The position numbers and the translations under genes were made by a program. A stretch of 64,000 nucleotides of DNA, taken from assembly GCA_033558025.1 (NCBI GenBank), contig JAUCEF010000001.1:2170001-2234000 (forward strand). The letters run 5' to 3'. This DNA is from Phytophthora sp. 'mugwort' (Eukaryota > Oomycota > Peronosporomycetes > Peronosporales > Peronosporaceae). The stretch's first letter is position 1; each line of letters begins with the position of its first letter. The notes beneath the pieces were generated by a model. That model did not search any database. It was not told where the DNA came from and saw only the letters and a list, made by a program, of their open reading frames with translations. Positions 20,691-32,738 of this stretch are shown here, in pieces.

Positions 20691-22230
20691 TGTTTTTGGC
20701 AGGCAGCGCTGGTATTACCCACCAAATCCTTCAGCGCTTCTTGTAGTAGCTCTTTTAAAGAAACCTTTGTCATCAATTGTGGATTTGATGCTGCTAATGA
20801 AGTCGCATCAGGCTTCAACGGATAAGCTTGATTGGAGGCAACCTCAATGGCGAGTTCATGCGCTCGGAAGGAGTCAACAAAGATTTCTTTCGTTTGGTTA
20901 ATGACATCGGGCGCGAGTGAATCGCCCAGTTCGCTCTCTTCACGATCAAGAACATCATCCAGCAGATAGCATTAACAGTCTCATTTTGCTTCTTTTAAGC
21001 CCAACCTGCCCACTACTTCGCTATTTTAGAGACCAGCGACGTTTGTCCGGCGCAAACATAAAGCGATACTCTGCTCCACCGCGTCTGAAACAGAGTGACG
21101 TGAACCAGATGTCGTCCCCACTGGGATTTGATTAATTTGACAGGCCCCAGCGACGGTAACTTCAGACCCGAATGAAGTTGTTCTATGTCATCGCCACTCC
21201 CCATTTCACACCAACGCGCTTGGATGAATCGCCGTTGGGTAGTCTTTGTCCACAGTGATAGAGTCAAAGAGCTCGTCACCGTCGGAGTCCACTTCACCAT
21301 CCGGACCTTCCACGGAATCCACAGTCTCCACGAAACCTTCCGCGACATCCGCAGCTGTAGTTGTTGTTCTGTTTCGTGTAGCAGTTGACCTTGGCACTCC
21401 TGTTAGCGACGGAAATACGAACTCACCACGGTTGTGATTCATCTTAATTAATGCAAAATGGATCCAACAGTGTACATATGTGAGTGCTTCTGCAGCTTTC
21501 ATTTTTGGGATGCAAACGAAGATTGTAAGGTTGACTACCATGGGGAGCATGATCAGTCTTGCGATCACAAATTGTAAATTATCCACAGCGCATCATGATG
21601 GAGGAATTCACCGCCGAACCATGTTCTAGTCCCAGTTGAATATCACCCCTCTTCATCTGTAGAATCTCATTAATGCGGCACATCCCGTAGAAGCAGAACC
21701 ATCTACAGCGATGAACCATACTCGCATCAACTCGGTGAAAATGGGTCTGTCGTCTTCAAGATACTTGACCATTTTTGTGGGCTTCGCTAATGACATCGGA
21801 GACGCATGCACTGGCACATGCGCTCACTTCTTCACCTTGCTATGTCTTGCCATGATTTGACTGATAATGAACACTTTCTCTGGGTTACCGCGCACCTCAA
21901 AGATGCCGTCGTCGTTCTGTTCGGGGATCCATCGGCCAACTGGGATGTCTTCTTTTAATTGCGAAAGGCCTCGAGTAATGCCACGATAGAGCTGCTCGGA
22001 CCTTTTCGGCGGGCTATTTTGTCGTGTTTGTTCGCGTTAGTTGTGGATATAAGCCGCAAGCACGCTCGGGGGTTCTCGAACTCCATGTTGGAGAGCAGTT
22101 GGGTACCCTTCTTGCTCGCAAAAGTTCGCAACCACCGCAAGCTTCCATTGTAATCACTGTGGCTGCTGGTCTCCAGCCGTTCATCCGCCAGTTGAGACGC
22201 GGCAAGTGCTTCAGAGGATAGTGAATGATC
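20690..22230 (-). pseudogene. Decayed repeat-family coding region of unknown type, minus strand
   Basis: Minus-strand reading gives a coherent series in changing frames. In order: FASKKGTQLLSNMEFENPRA (about 22125-22060); EQLYRGITRGLSQLKEDIPV with GRWIPEQNDDGIFEVRGNPE (about 21990-21885) and KVFIISQIMARHSK; KPTKMVKYLEDDRPIFTELM (about 21785-21725); FVCIPKMKAAEALTYVHCWI (about 21525-21465); an acidic tract (21350-21240); SLGPVKLIKSQWGRHLVHVT (about 21155-21095); and a final open stretch of about 85 codons (20960-20700) with SFRAHELAIEVASNQAYPLK. Such continuity indicates a real ancestral protein of several hundred residues. I do not recognise its family. Confidence 0.5.
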
Positions 22231-22497
22231 TTCTGGTAGTTTATACTCGGAGTATCCTGGGTTACAAGTAGGTATGAGCTTATCAGATTAAAAAGTAATA
22301 GGTGCAACTACAATAGGCGTATTTGGCGCACAGGGGTGGCTTGCTTCTTTCGTCGATAGTTCAGGAATGAGAGTCAGTCTCCAGTTTATACATTTAACCC
22401 TAATCAGATTATTTATATTATTCAGTTGCTCTTGCGTGGCACAGCTTGCAGAAGTAGTATGACGCTTTCACATGTCGTCATGCAATGGATGTGCGAC
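22231..22497. other. Insertion target flank
   Basis: No gene seen. The last five bases (22493-22497, GCGAC) are the left copy of the target-site duplication of the Gypsy element. Confidence 0.5.
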
Positions 22498-22826
22498 TGT
22501 GACGTGTTACAACGAAGTTTGGGAGCTGGAATTCCCGGCGATGGTGAACGTATATTGATGACCGTAAAGCAGATTGCTAATTAAACTAACTGAACTAGTT
22601 CGAGGACGCATCCGCCTGCCGTCGGCAGCCCAGGGGAGCCGTCCTTGTATCTCCCGCTGATTGTATTTGAATGCACCCAAAGGCAACAGCTGGCATGCAT
22701 TCTATAGCGCAACTGAAGGGTGCACAAGATGCTAGTCAGTATCAGCTTGAGTATGTCTGTGCAGAGCTCAGGCCAATAACGGTGGCTGCGGGTAAGAGAA
22801 GCTGGCTTAAGGTGGTCATCATCACA
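22498..22826 (-). repeat. 3' LTR of Gypsy element
   Basis: Begins TGTGACGTGTTACAAC and ends ATCATCACA on the plus strand. Same order of landmarks as 27698-28031 (ACTAGTTCGAGGACGCA, CCTGCCGTCGGCAG, ATGCACCCAAAGGCAACAG). The adjacent polypurine tract identifies it as the 3' LTR. Confidence 0.92.
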
Positions 22827-23329
22827 GCCCCCCCCCAAGTTTTCATGGCAGCAGCCACACACTCATCCTTTGCGCTGCCTGCTGCCAATTCGTATTGCCC
22901 CGTCGCATCTTGAGCATAGACGGTTCGGTAACTTTAACGTGTTGAAGTGATACAGGTTGATTTATGTAGGATTTGCACCATTCACTTTCATCCAATCAGA
23001 TACCTTGAAGGATAACATTGACCAATCAATGAGTTGGAACAGCCAAGGGCTTGGTATTTTGCCAATTATAATCCAAGTTGTCTGCAAGGTTTCATCACGT
23101 GTAAACTTGCTGTATCTACAACCTCCATATGCATCACCAATCATTTCGCTCCCTGTGTGCTGCAATCCGGGCAACCTCTCCAAACTGATCATCGTGTTGG
23201 AAAGGTTCTCGTCATTGCTTAGCTGCTGGAGGTCTTGGAGTGTCCACGCTTTTTAGAACCAATAGCTACAAAGTAGATATGCTGGAAAATATCATCGTTG
23301 GCTCTGGCGTATTGTAGCAGCAGTTGTGG

Positions 23330-23899
23330 GATATCCTCGCTCATCGTCTTCAATGGTCCCAGGAATCTTTAATGGCCTCGAGGCCCATCAACTTGACTTG
23401 CACCTCGTAAGCCTTCACGTCTGTGTTCATTCGGTGTGCCATAATTGCTTCTACATCAAGTAGGGTTCCTTGAGATGTGGTCCAGTAGTTCTACGGTAAC
23501 ACTCAGTGAATTGTATGCATACAGTTTCAGACGGGACGGATACACGTCCATCGCGTTACCACTGATCAAATACCCGACCGTAAAATAATAGTCTGTGTTT
23601 CCGATCACGCGGTACGGACCGACCCGCATAACACGGAGCTTGTTCGCATGAATTTTCGCGTCAACTCGAGAGCGTAGTATGTAGTCGCCAACAGAAAAAT
23701 CCACTTGCTGCATTTGGTAGGGACGTGCTCGGTAACGTCGAACTTGCCTGATGCGCTCCGCTTTGAAGCCTTTGTACATAGCCACGATTCCATCACGCAA
23801 ATCGGCAAGACGCTCTGTTGTACTGGGTTGCGGCTGAGTCAATGTCGCTACCCGGCCCTTCCCTCCTGAAAAAATATCGTGTCTAGGGCATTTGGACAT
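23330..23899 (-). pseudogene. Gypsy integrase C-terminus / chromodomain-type region
   Basis: Minus-strand frame with VDFSVGDYILRSRVDAKIHA, KLRVMRVGPYRVIGN and the GNAMDVYPSRLKLYA block, typical of the integrase C-terminus of oomycete Gypsy elements. Only a remnant of the chromodomain proper is visible beyond 23456, after a frame loss. Confidence 0.8.
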
Positions 23900-24267
23900 G
23901 GAAGTCCTGTAAGAAGCTCAATTGGCGCTCGCTTCGCTAGCGACGGGGGCGGAGAGTGATTGATGCTGGACTGCACCACTGGTAGTAGGTAGGGCCAGTC
24001 GTGAACGCTCACCTTGAACTCTAATGCAAGAGCCTTAAGGACTTGCAGAATATCCGGATTCACCCGCTCTACAGAGCCGGTCTTCCATGGAGAGTAAGCT
24101 GAGACAAATTCCTGGCGGCCCTTCAGTCGCCGACTCAACTCTGCGATCACCTTGCTCTTGAAGTGGGATCCAGTGTCACTGACCCATTCAGTCGGTACAC
24201 CGTAGCGGCTGTACCAGTCTAGCATCGCAGTAGCTGCAACCTCGGATGTAGGTCCATCGCAAGCCAC
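23848..24267 (-). pseudogene. Gypsy integrase core
   Basis: Minus-strand open frame of 139 residues. It contains YGVPTEWVSDTGSHFKSK (second catalytic Asp) and SPWKTGSVERVN (catalytic Glu), then NHSPPPSLAKRAPIELLTG. The first catalytic Asp lies upstream beyond a frame break. Confidence 0.85.
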
Positions 24268-24747
24268 TTGTTCGACAAAGTGGGTTGCTTCATCCGTCAG
24301 AACCGATACGTAACGAGACTAACCGAAAGAATCACCCAATGTCAAAAAGTACCAGTGCAATGTTCCGTTGCGCCCAAACGTGGGGTGAGTTTCACTTAAT
24401 GGACGGGTAATCACTACATCTCCTTTGACACGTAGGCATAGAAGGCACTTAAAACAACCGACGAGTGTGAATTTCCATCACATGCATATCGCGGTGTCCG
24501 TTTCTTCCGCAAGGTGCAAGAATCCACAGCTGCTGAATGAGTTAACACCCTCCGTGGGCATCCTAATCAACTCGTTCACTCGTCATCTCTCATAACTTCC
24601 GCAGGTTGTATATTTTGATACCTCGATTGAATTCTGCCGATTTCATCAACGTAGGACATACAAAAAACCAAAACCTTCCTGGTCAATGGGACGTAGTGGT
24701 GAAGACCCATTAGTCGATCTTCATTGGACCAACATCCCCCTGCTTCG

Positions 24748-26348
24748 CTAGCCATTTGCTCTTGTGTACCGCGTGGGTGAATGGATTCGTGCTATAGGTT
24801 GAGGTTTGCCGCCCCACCTTGAGATCAAATCAGTCCATACGTTGTGAATGCCTTCTATGTGCTCAATCGAGTATCTGTACTCAAGTAGCTTCGCAGACCA
24901 ACGTAGAAGTTTTCTCCTGACGTGTTTTTCATTTCGGAGCCCACCGCAAAGCGGTACACGATGTTGCGATGGTCGCAGTACAGTTTGAATCCCTGGGACC
25001 GAAGTTGGAGGTACTCCAGACACTCACATACGTGGACAATCGGGTATGAATCTTTTTTCGATCACACTCCAATTTAGGGCCAGACCCGTAAAGCTGCCAC
25101 CCATGCAGATGAGCAGCTCATGGTTTTGTTGCTGAATTGGTAGGTCAGGTTGCCAGTTCGCCACTTGCGATACAAAAAGCTCCTAACCAAAGTCCGAGGC
25201 GCCCGACATCAGCACTAGCTGCTTTGGTACGTTAACATAGCGGAATTAGCCAGCAGACCATTCATTGCTGTGAAATTGGCCGATTCAGCTTTCGACAGAG
25301 TGAGCAGAATGCCTGCGGCAGCTCGCTTGGTTTTGTTCGTACCAGCCCGCGCTTGGTCAAGCCTTTCCTGTAATGGTCGGGCCACACGAGCGTAATCAAT
25401 CAGACCAGCCCGCATCCAGTTACTTGCGCACAAGAACTGTTGAAGCTCAGCCGCCGTCGTCGGGGGTGGCAAATCACGAAATGCACGAATGCGCTCCGGG
25501 TCGTGCCCAATCCCATGTTTGTTAATGATGCGTCTATACCATCGAACCTCCGTAAGAAATAATTCGCTCTTCTCTGGTTAGAGAATGAGTCCATACTCGT
25601 CGAGCTTGACCAGTACCGCTTCAATTGCATCAACTAGTCCTTTTGTGTGTCGGCGAACACCAAGAGATTATCTGTCCACACGATCACGCAGGTGCTGACA
25701 AGATCACCGAGAACAATTTCTACTGTGGACTGGAAATGCGACGCAGCGTCGGTACTGCCCTCGTATACTCGGTCGGCGTGAGCGCGCCCTTGTCGGTCAT
25801 ATAGGAGAGGACTCGCGGCAGCTCTCGTCCAAAGGAAGCTGCCAGAATCCTTTCAAGAAGTCGATCATTGCATAGAACAACCCATTTGCAGTGCTCTAGT
25901 GCCACCTCAAGCCTTGGCATTACTCCAGCTATCGGCCCTGTCATTGCGTTGGTGGGCCGTCGTCAACGGACTGCCTGAATTCCTTCGTGCTTCGCTTCAT
26001 GAGTGGTAAAGCCGGACAGCACCACCGGCTTGCACGATTCTCATAGACCCAGCCCAATTCCACCAATTGCTTGTTGGATGCCTCCAGAAATGCTGGCTTG
26101 TCCGGACTGTATTGCCGAACCTTGCACCGGTAAGGCGTGGCGTCGGCTTTTAGCCTAATCTTGAGTGGCGGCACCCGAGCAGGCGTGTCGTCACCAAGTT
26201 CAAGTCGCCACCCTCCATACTTATGTACTACTGCACACAATCGATTGTTAATGTAGTCATCGACCACTCCACGATCAACCGCATCACGTACGAGAGCATT
26301 CACTACATTTAGTACCACAGCTATCACCAGCGTCTTGCTAAATGGCAT
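24748..26348 (-). pseudogene. Gypsy reverse transcriptase and RNase H
   Basis: RT begins at 26348 (RLKADATPYRCKVRQYSP and a following ASRWCCPALPLMKR). It continues in other frames at 25944-25720 and 25690-25400 (the W-T-D-N-LLVFA stretch replaces the usual Y-x-D-D and PEKS-like block), then LPPPTTAAELQQFLCASNWM (about 25475) leads into RNase H and its distal part (25023-24748, YCDHRNIVYRF). Stops separate all segments. Confidence 0.85.
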
Positions 26349-26399
26349 TCCGCCAGTTGCACCAAGAGAGTCGTCATCGTCAGATCCACGCGACGCAAG

Positions 26400-27675
26400 A
26401 TAGTCTAGTTGCTGATCAATGTCAATAACCAGCTCGGTCAGGAGAGATTTCCCTACAATAAGCTAATCCTTGTCCGATTCGACGATTGGACGGCGTTTCG
26501 AGTCTTGGCATCTCACGGGGCCAGCAGCAATATTGATCGTGAGCCTCGCATCTACTATGGCGACTCAAGCGTGCCATTGATCAAGCTTGTAGCAGGATCG
26601 TCAGTCATAGAGGTAGCTGCAGTCTCAAGTCGTTTGGCGCGAAATCTTTTCCCCCCTTTGTTGGTCTCTCATTTCTTTGCCTTTTGCCAGACAGCAATGC
26701 CTCCTTGCCGGCTTTATCCAGGTCGGAGCACTGACTCAACCAATGATCCTTGCCACAGTGAAAGCACCCTGATCGTGGTTTGCTGTTTGTTGTCGGCTAA
26801 ACTCTACGCGCCGATCTTGCTTCAGCCTCACTGCGGTGGTTTTAGCTCAGTATGGGCACTTTTGCCAGAATGGGGTGGTCAATATTCGCTCGTTGCCCTT
26901 TGTCTTGAACCCTATTCAACTTCCTGGCCATTTCGTTGGGTTATTTTCGCTTGGTCAGAAGCTGATACATTTTCTCTTGCTCGAGAGCCTTCACCTTGAC
27001 TAGGTGGTACAACTTCTGTTCATCACACTTCGATTCCGTGATGAAATACGTTGATGGGTGTCAACTGCATCGAGTAATGCCGTGGGTTCAAGTTTTGCTT
27101 CAGGATTTTGCACTTCTCCTTGTCACCGGTCGAAGTCGAAATGTACTCAGCAGACCATGTTGCAAGATGATCTCATCGCACCGCAAAAATACTTTATTAC
27201 TCGAGCCTTAACATCACGCTCGCGTAAATTTATCTTCAATCCACTCTTAAAGAATGTAGACAATTGCATCGTCCATCACATAACCGACAATCTTGTCCAA
27301 CTCCTGGACAATTCTCTCTTCTGTCACCACTTTGACAGTCGTCTCCCACTCGAATTTGCAAAGCCATTCAATTAGGCGTCTGTAAAACGAGTCCGACACT
27401 TGTCAATGCCTTGTCCTTATCACATGGCAGCACAGCGTGCATCAACAGCGTCCTCGTACTCATGCCGCGCTTGCTTCCAATTTCACCAGCGCAGGATGCG
27501 AGACGTCCTTGACAAACGGTGGCGCGAGCGACGAGGATGTCACCGGAATTTCACTTGATGACACGCCCTCAGTCGAAGCCGTTGCGCTGCTCGGGTCCAT
27601 CGTGGCAGTGGTCGATTGTCCACTCGACGTTCCTTGACATGGATTGGTTGGCCACTGCGAGTCCTCATCCTTCAC
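26400..27675 (-). pseudogene. Gypsy gag / protease region
   Basis: The minus strand begins with MKDEDSQWPTNPCQGTSSGQ and a Ser/Thr-rich leader, then SHPALVKLEASAAWKQARHE (about 27510-27450), a gag-like helical region. The remaining stretch down to 26.4 kb is frame-broken and I can place no clear zinc knuckle or protease motif in it. Confidence 0.6.
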
Positions 27676-27697
27676 ACTGATGAACTAAAGTTAACTT

Positions 27698-28031
27698 TGT
27701 GACGTGTTACAACAAACTTTGGGAGCTGGAACTCCCGGCGAAGGTGAACATATATTGATGACCGTAAAGCATATTGCTAATTGAACTAACTGAACTAGTT
27801 CGAGGACGCACCCGCCTGCCGTCGGCAGCTCAGGGCGAACCGTCCTTGTAGTTTCCGCTGCTTGTATTTGAATGCACCCAAAGGCAACAGCTGGCATTCT
27901 TCTACAGTGCAGCTGAAGGGGCACAAGATGCTACCGGTAGTCAATATCTGCTTGAGTATGGCTGAGCAGAGTTCAGGCCGATATCGGTGGTTGCGGGTTA
28001 GAGAAGTTGCCTTAAGGTGGTCATCGTCACA
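27698..28031 (-). repeat. 5' LTR of Gypsy element
   Basis: Direct repeat of 22498-22826. Followed by GCGAC (28032-28036), the right copy of the target duplication. The inner edge (minus strand AAGTTAACTTTAGTTCATC) would be the primer-binding site, but I cannot match it to a tRNA. Confidence 0.92.
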
Positions 28032-28036
28032 GCGAC

Positions 28037-28318
28037 GCCAGAAGCGATGGCGCCATTCAAGGCCAACATACCTGACACGAAGAATATTATACCTGCCCAG
28101 CAGATACCAGGAAGTGGTCATTGTCGATGAGGTGTGTCTAGATATCGAGTGCTTCTTGTTAAAGTTTAAGAACACTTTTGAAACGAAACACATGCGCTAA
28201 ACCCGCGCATTCGCTTTCGATAAATGATATAATTACAGTACCGGTCGGACAAGGGTGCAAGAACGTGAGAGAGGGGCAGATTGATCTATTTGGCTTTTAA
28301 TGGCGACTAGCTGTCTGA
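28037..28318. other. Spacer between Gypsy element and LINE
   Basis: No gene seen. This is the right-hand flank of the Gypsy insertion target and may include the 3' end of the LINE. Confidence 0.4.
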
Positions 28319-31300
28319 TTGATCCTCAGCCTGGCTAGCAACGCCCGTTCCTCCTGTGAGTCCGGTGGTTGTACGGGCTTGTCCCCTTCGGTGACTGCTC
28401 TCGGGGTGGCTCAACTAGTATTGCTCAACTCAGCAGTAGCCGCGTCCCCTGTATTATTTTTCAGGTCTCCTGCGTTCCCTCTTCCCCAGAGCCGGTATTT
28501 GCCGCAATCCTGCGACCAGAATTCCTTCACGCTTTCCTCGATCGTGACGTCTTCCTGCTGGAAGATCACCCGGTTCCTCTGAGTGCATAAACTTGTGACG
28601 AACACGGTACTCAATAGTCGCCACATTCGCTTCCAATCCCCCGCGAACTGCTCCGCCGTGTCTAGATAATCATCCTTCAACCGCGCTGCCGTTGGTGTTG
28701 ATAGTGCTGGCGCCCTGCGGTTGGCGCAGTTTGTGATGAATCCTTCAAGTTGGCCACGTTTCCACCTTTCGCCCGTCCAGTCGCTAATGACCTTTTGCCA
28801 ACACGCTTGCAGTGCACATAGGGTATCCCCAGAATATGTGCTCGCTTTTCTCCTTGCTCCCGCTGCAGCATCGTAGCTTTCTGCAACTGTTATCGATTTC
28901 TCTGTTTTCAAGATACAGGTTCAGTTGCCGTGTGGCTACCCGGTACCCCACCCATACCTGGTACTCAGTCAGCTCGTTGCTGTGGTTCCATACTTGCTTC
29001 GACGTCTGCTGAAGCGCGGCCGCTTGCCATCGGCAATTTTGCGCGGTTTAAGCCAACTTTTCCAGCAGTCCATCCAATCTTACGTCGACGCCCTTATACT
29101 TCTTATACGGCTGCTTCTTGAGGGCCTTTTAAATGTGTTTGTTTGCAATTGCGTCCGGTATTCTCCACGGAAACCGGTGAACGAGAGGATGCGGGTAGAA
29201 GACTATGCTGCCCTCCCCTTCGAACTGCTGCAATTTGCGCCGATCCTGTGTCGTTCTATCATCCCATCCGTTTTCTCCTGCGGCTCGCCAGTGAATTCCA
29301 TCCGGTTGTTGCTCTAGGACGATGCTTCCCCCCCCTTTTTTCAACGGGATCCCTCACGATATTCGAGCCTGTCCTGCTGTTGTAAATTCCCAGTCGTAGA
29401 CACCTTCAATTTGGTATGATGTCTCATTCTCAGTTGTTGCAAGACTTTCATGTTTCTTGTGCCTATGACCATCTCAGGCGTACTGGTGATGATAGCTAAT
29501 CCACACCGTCTTAGCTTATCCTGTCGATACTCTTTCCTGCTGTCGTGAATATTATCATGGAGTTCTTTCTTGCTCCGATGCGCTGCAGTTGGAAATCTGT
29601 CAGTGTGCACGGCCGTATCCTATTGCAGTTTTCTCTTGAGCGGGTTACCAGTTTGATCCCCTATCCACGGATTATCATTCCAGTGATAGGTAGGCCAGAA
29701 ACCCACCACTTCCGCTGACCGCTTGGGTGGCCCAATACAAATGTCCCGTGGCAATTTCATAATCCATTCCTCCTCGGATGTCCAGCTGATCGCTTCCACG
29801 CTAACACCTTGAGTTCCTGCAGGAATTGATTCTGTGGCTCCACCCCGTCCTCCTTTGCCGGCGCAATCCAGGAGCCTATTCACTGCTGTAGCCTGCTACC
29901 TGGCGTATATCTGCTTGGTCCTCGTACGCCTCCGTTCTCCAGCTGAGGCGAAACTCCTTCATTCCATTTTGCTGTCACTCCACGAAATGCCCATGATCTC
30001 CATGCATCATAGTAGCAATCCCGCCTCTGGATCAGCCAATGCATCGTCTGCTTGACCTTTTTGGTCTAGCACGCTACTAGCACGGACGCTAGTCCCCCCC
30101 CCCCGGCTTGTTTGGCTGTATACAATAAACCTGAGTTGATCGTGTGCCAGCCTGCTTCGGTGCTCGTGGAGTGATGCCATAGAAATGGCGGAGGCCCATC
30201 TCGGCATTCCCCAAACACTGCCGCCGTAAATAGTACCGATGGGCGAATGACGTTCGGAATCGTCACCCAATTTCTTAAACACTGGTTCCGAGTTGCGTTG
30301 CTAGCCGTCTCTGGGCATTTCGAATTCTTACGGCCCAGTTCACATCCATAAATTCCCTGTGCCCATGGCGTGTCCTATATATCGCAATGTGTCGCCATGC
30401 CCGAGCAGTGGTATTCCCATGTACTCCGTTTCCTCCAGTGCGGTGTTCAGGAAAATCACATGACTTTTGGTCGGTTGTACCTGCAGGCTGGATAACTCTC
30501 CAAACTGCTCCACTACGTTCATCACCCTTGGCAACTGCTTCGCCTCATTAAGGATTAAGGAAGACCGTGAAGTCGTCCACGAACGCAGCAAACTTGCGGC
30601 GCTCTCCATCCCCCCCCCCCCCCCAGGTATTTCGATTCCTACTATTTCCGAGTCCTGTCTGATCGCCAGCGCTAGGATCTCTGCCGCCAGGATGAACAGT
30701 AGTGGGGCCAACGGCAACCTTGTCGTATGCCCGAGATCACCTCTTGCTCTCGAGATAGTTCCCCATTAACCAGGAACTTAGCCGTCGTGCCGTCTTGAAG
30801 CCCCCGGATCATGTTCACAAACTCACTGGAGAACCCAAACTTTAGCAAGCTAAGAAGATAAATTCTCGCGCCACTATATCGTACGCCTTTCGAAAGTCCA
30901 GGAGCAGTACGACTTGGCTGAGAGCCGCTGCTAGATGCGGACGCGCGTATGCTGCTGCCAGTACTGCAAGCATCATCACCGTCTTCATCATTTGACGCCC
31001 GTGCACAAATTCCTGATGTGAGTCCCCGATGGGGGTTCCCATGCCTTTTTGGGCTCGCATTGCTAGTATCATAGCAAAGTATCCCGTTTGTAGGAGGGCG
31101 ATTGGTCTCAAGTTCATCGCGTCTGACAAGTCCCTTTCTTCTGGGGCGGCGGTATCAATCCTTCGAGAAATGACGCAAGCGGTTCTCCTGCTTTGATCAA
31201 TTCATTTACAATTGCTACCATTGCCGATACCAATAGGGCCTGATTATCCTTGAAAAATAAAACGTTGTTTAGGCCGTCTTCCCCAGCTACCTTATGCCAG

Positions 31301-32580
31301 TTGAGCGCATCGATGGCTTGAATGACGTCATCTGTGGTTACTTCCTCTCGCATTCTAACTCCGCGTTCGGGATCGTATTGTGAATTACTCCGAATACAGG
31401 TCGCCACTCGGAGGCGAAACAGTCTGCAATTGTCATTCGCGTGAATGTTGCTCCATTGATCTGTCGTATCACCGTAATGGATTGATCTTTCTCCCAATTC
31501 GAGATCCTCTTCAAATTCCACCTCGGTTGCTCTGTAGTGCGTTCCAGGCGCTTCCCCAATCAAACTAGGTGTCCTCCTGCGCGTCAATCGTAGTCGCCTC
31601 AAGATCTCTTTCCTGGTGAACATGTAGGCTCTATTCTGTGCGTTGGGCCGGTGAACGATCGCATTCCTGCGCTTCATTACGTTTTTTTATAATCGCGAAG
31701 CGTTCGACACAATTTTGTGCCGTTGCGTCCCAGGTCCGAGCTGCAACTTGCTTTCCGACCTTGCATTCGTGCGTTCGTCCAATAACTCCGCTTTGACCCT
31801 TTCCGGCTGCGATGTCCGAATTGGGTAACCCACTCCTCGTTTTCTGGAGCTTTGAGGCCGCCCTGACGTCGCTTCCTGGTACAAACCCACGAACATTCTG
31901 CGTCTCCACTCTTCTCGAGGATGTCCATTTCGACCGTCTCTGCTTCTCTTCCCGTATTCCAATCCTTCTTTCAGTTGCACATGACGCCCGTAAGCTTCCG
32001 TCACAGCATCAACTTGCATCCTTTTCGGTGCCGTATCTGACCGCCTACGTGACGTTCATCATACTGCTTAATCCGCTCCTGTTCACCTGTGACGTTCATC
32101 ATACTGCTTATCCGCTCCTGTTCACCTGGCTCAAGAGCCGTGGCAAAGTAGCGTGCTACCGCAAACCAATTCACTGATTGAGGCGCCTTGGAGTACGCCT
32201 CTCGGTACTCCGCCACCGTTCGTAGTGCTATCAAATGCCGAAGCAATCTCGAATGGGCCCGCTGTCGCTTTCGTTCTCGAGACCGATGAGCACCCTGAGT
32301 TCCTGCTCATACAGCAATCCGCATATTACGTGTTGCGCAAATCTGAATTCGTTTCCGACGTCGCAGAGTTTGAAGATCTCGTCCTCTCCGTAGCCCCGAT
32401 TCCGTAGCTTTAGCCAGTCCTCTCTGTTGCTCGACAGTTACGATAGATTGCCTTGAGGTTGACGCGTGAGCCGCGCTTTCCATTCTTCCAGCCATCGTTG
32501 AATCGCCTTGTCTTCAGTCCGACATATGTGGGCTACCAGTCCGCCACAGAGGCATTTCCTGCACCAGGGCTCCGAGTATT
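28319..32580 (-). mobile_element. Non-LTR retrotransposon (LINE), degenerate
   Basis: Minus-strand frames run from 32580 downwards. A Cys/His zinc-knuckle-like stretch (WCRKCLCGGLVAHICR, about 32565-32515) is followed by Arg/Glu-rich gag-like frames (32250-31690). Then comes the pre-RT linker (31677-31114, with TTDDVIQAIDALNWHKVAGEDG) and the RT. The RT shows [30 protein letters not shown] and [12 protein letters not shown] (first catalytic Asp, about 30890), and [18 protein letters not shown] (30717-30660). The C-terminal part with a typical LINE tail (ACWQKVISDWTGERWKRGQL, TQRNRVIFQQEDVTIEESV) is at 28911-28411. I see no apurinic endonuclease domain between the knuckle and RT, and stops and C-runs break it. 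Dead copy. Confidence 0.85.
32049..32127. repeat. 40/39-base tandem duplication inside the LINE
   Basis: Unit 1 (32049-32088) and unit 2 (32089-32127) are identical except for one deleted A (CTTAATCC versus CTTATCC), so the duplication shifts the frame of the LINE remnant. Confidence 0.85.
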
Positions 32581-32738
32581 TAAATACTTAGGGAATCTTT
32601 TTTTGCCACGCGGCAAAAATAAATAAATAAAATTCTTTGGAGTATTCCAAGAATAACATATACTGGATCACAAGGCATCATGCCTTTCCTCTCTGTCACC
32701 CATCAAAAACAATCTGCACAACTTCGAGCTCAGTGTGT

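Larger units (their letters stand above)
22498..28031 (-). mobile_element. Full-length Gypsy LTR retrotransposon with target duplication (coding dead)
   Basis: A 5534-base unit. LTRs of 329 bases (22498-22826) and 334 bases (27698-28031) are direct repeats. On the element strand (minus) they begin TGTGATGA/TGTGACGA and end CACGTCACA. GCGAC flanks the element on both sides (22493-22497 and 28032-28036). Next to the left LTR the minus strand reads CTTGGGGGGGGGC, a polypurine tract, which confirms the orientation. Internal minus-strand coding is in order gag (27675 to about 26400), RT (26348 to about 25400), RNase H (25470-24748), integrase (24267-23848) and a chromodomain-type C-terminus (23899 to about 23330). 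Many frameshifts show that it cannot move on its own. LTR divergence looks like about 10-15% by eye, so the insertion is old. Confidence 0.92.
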
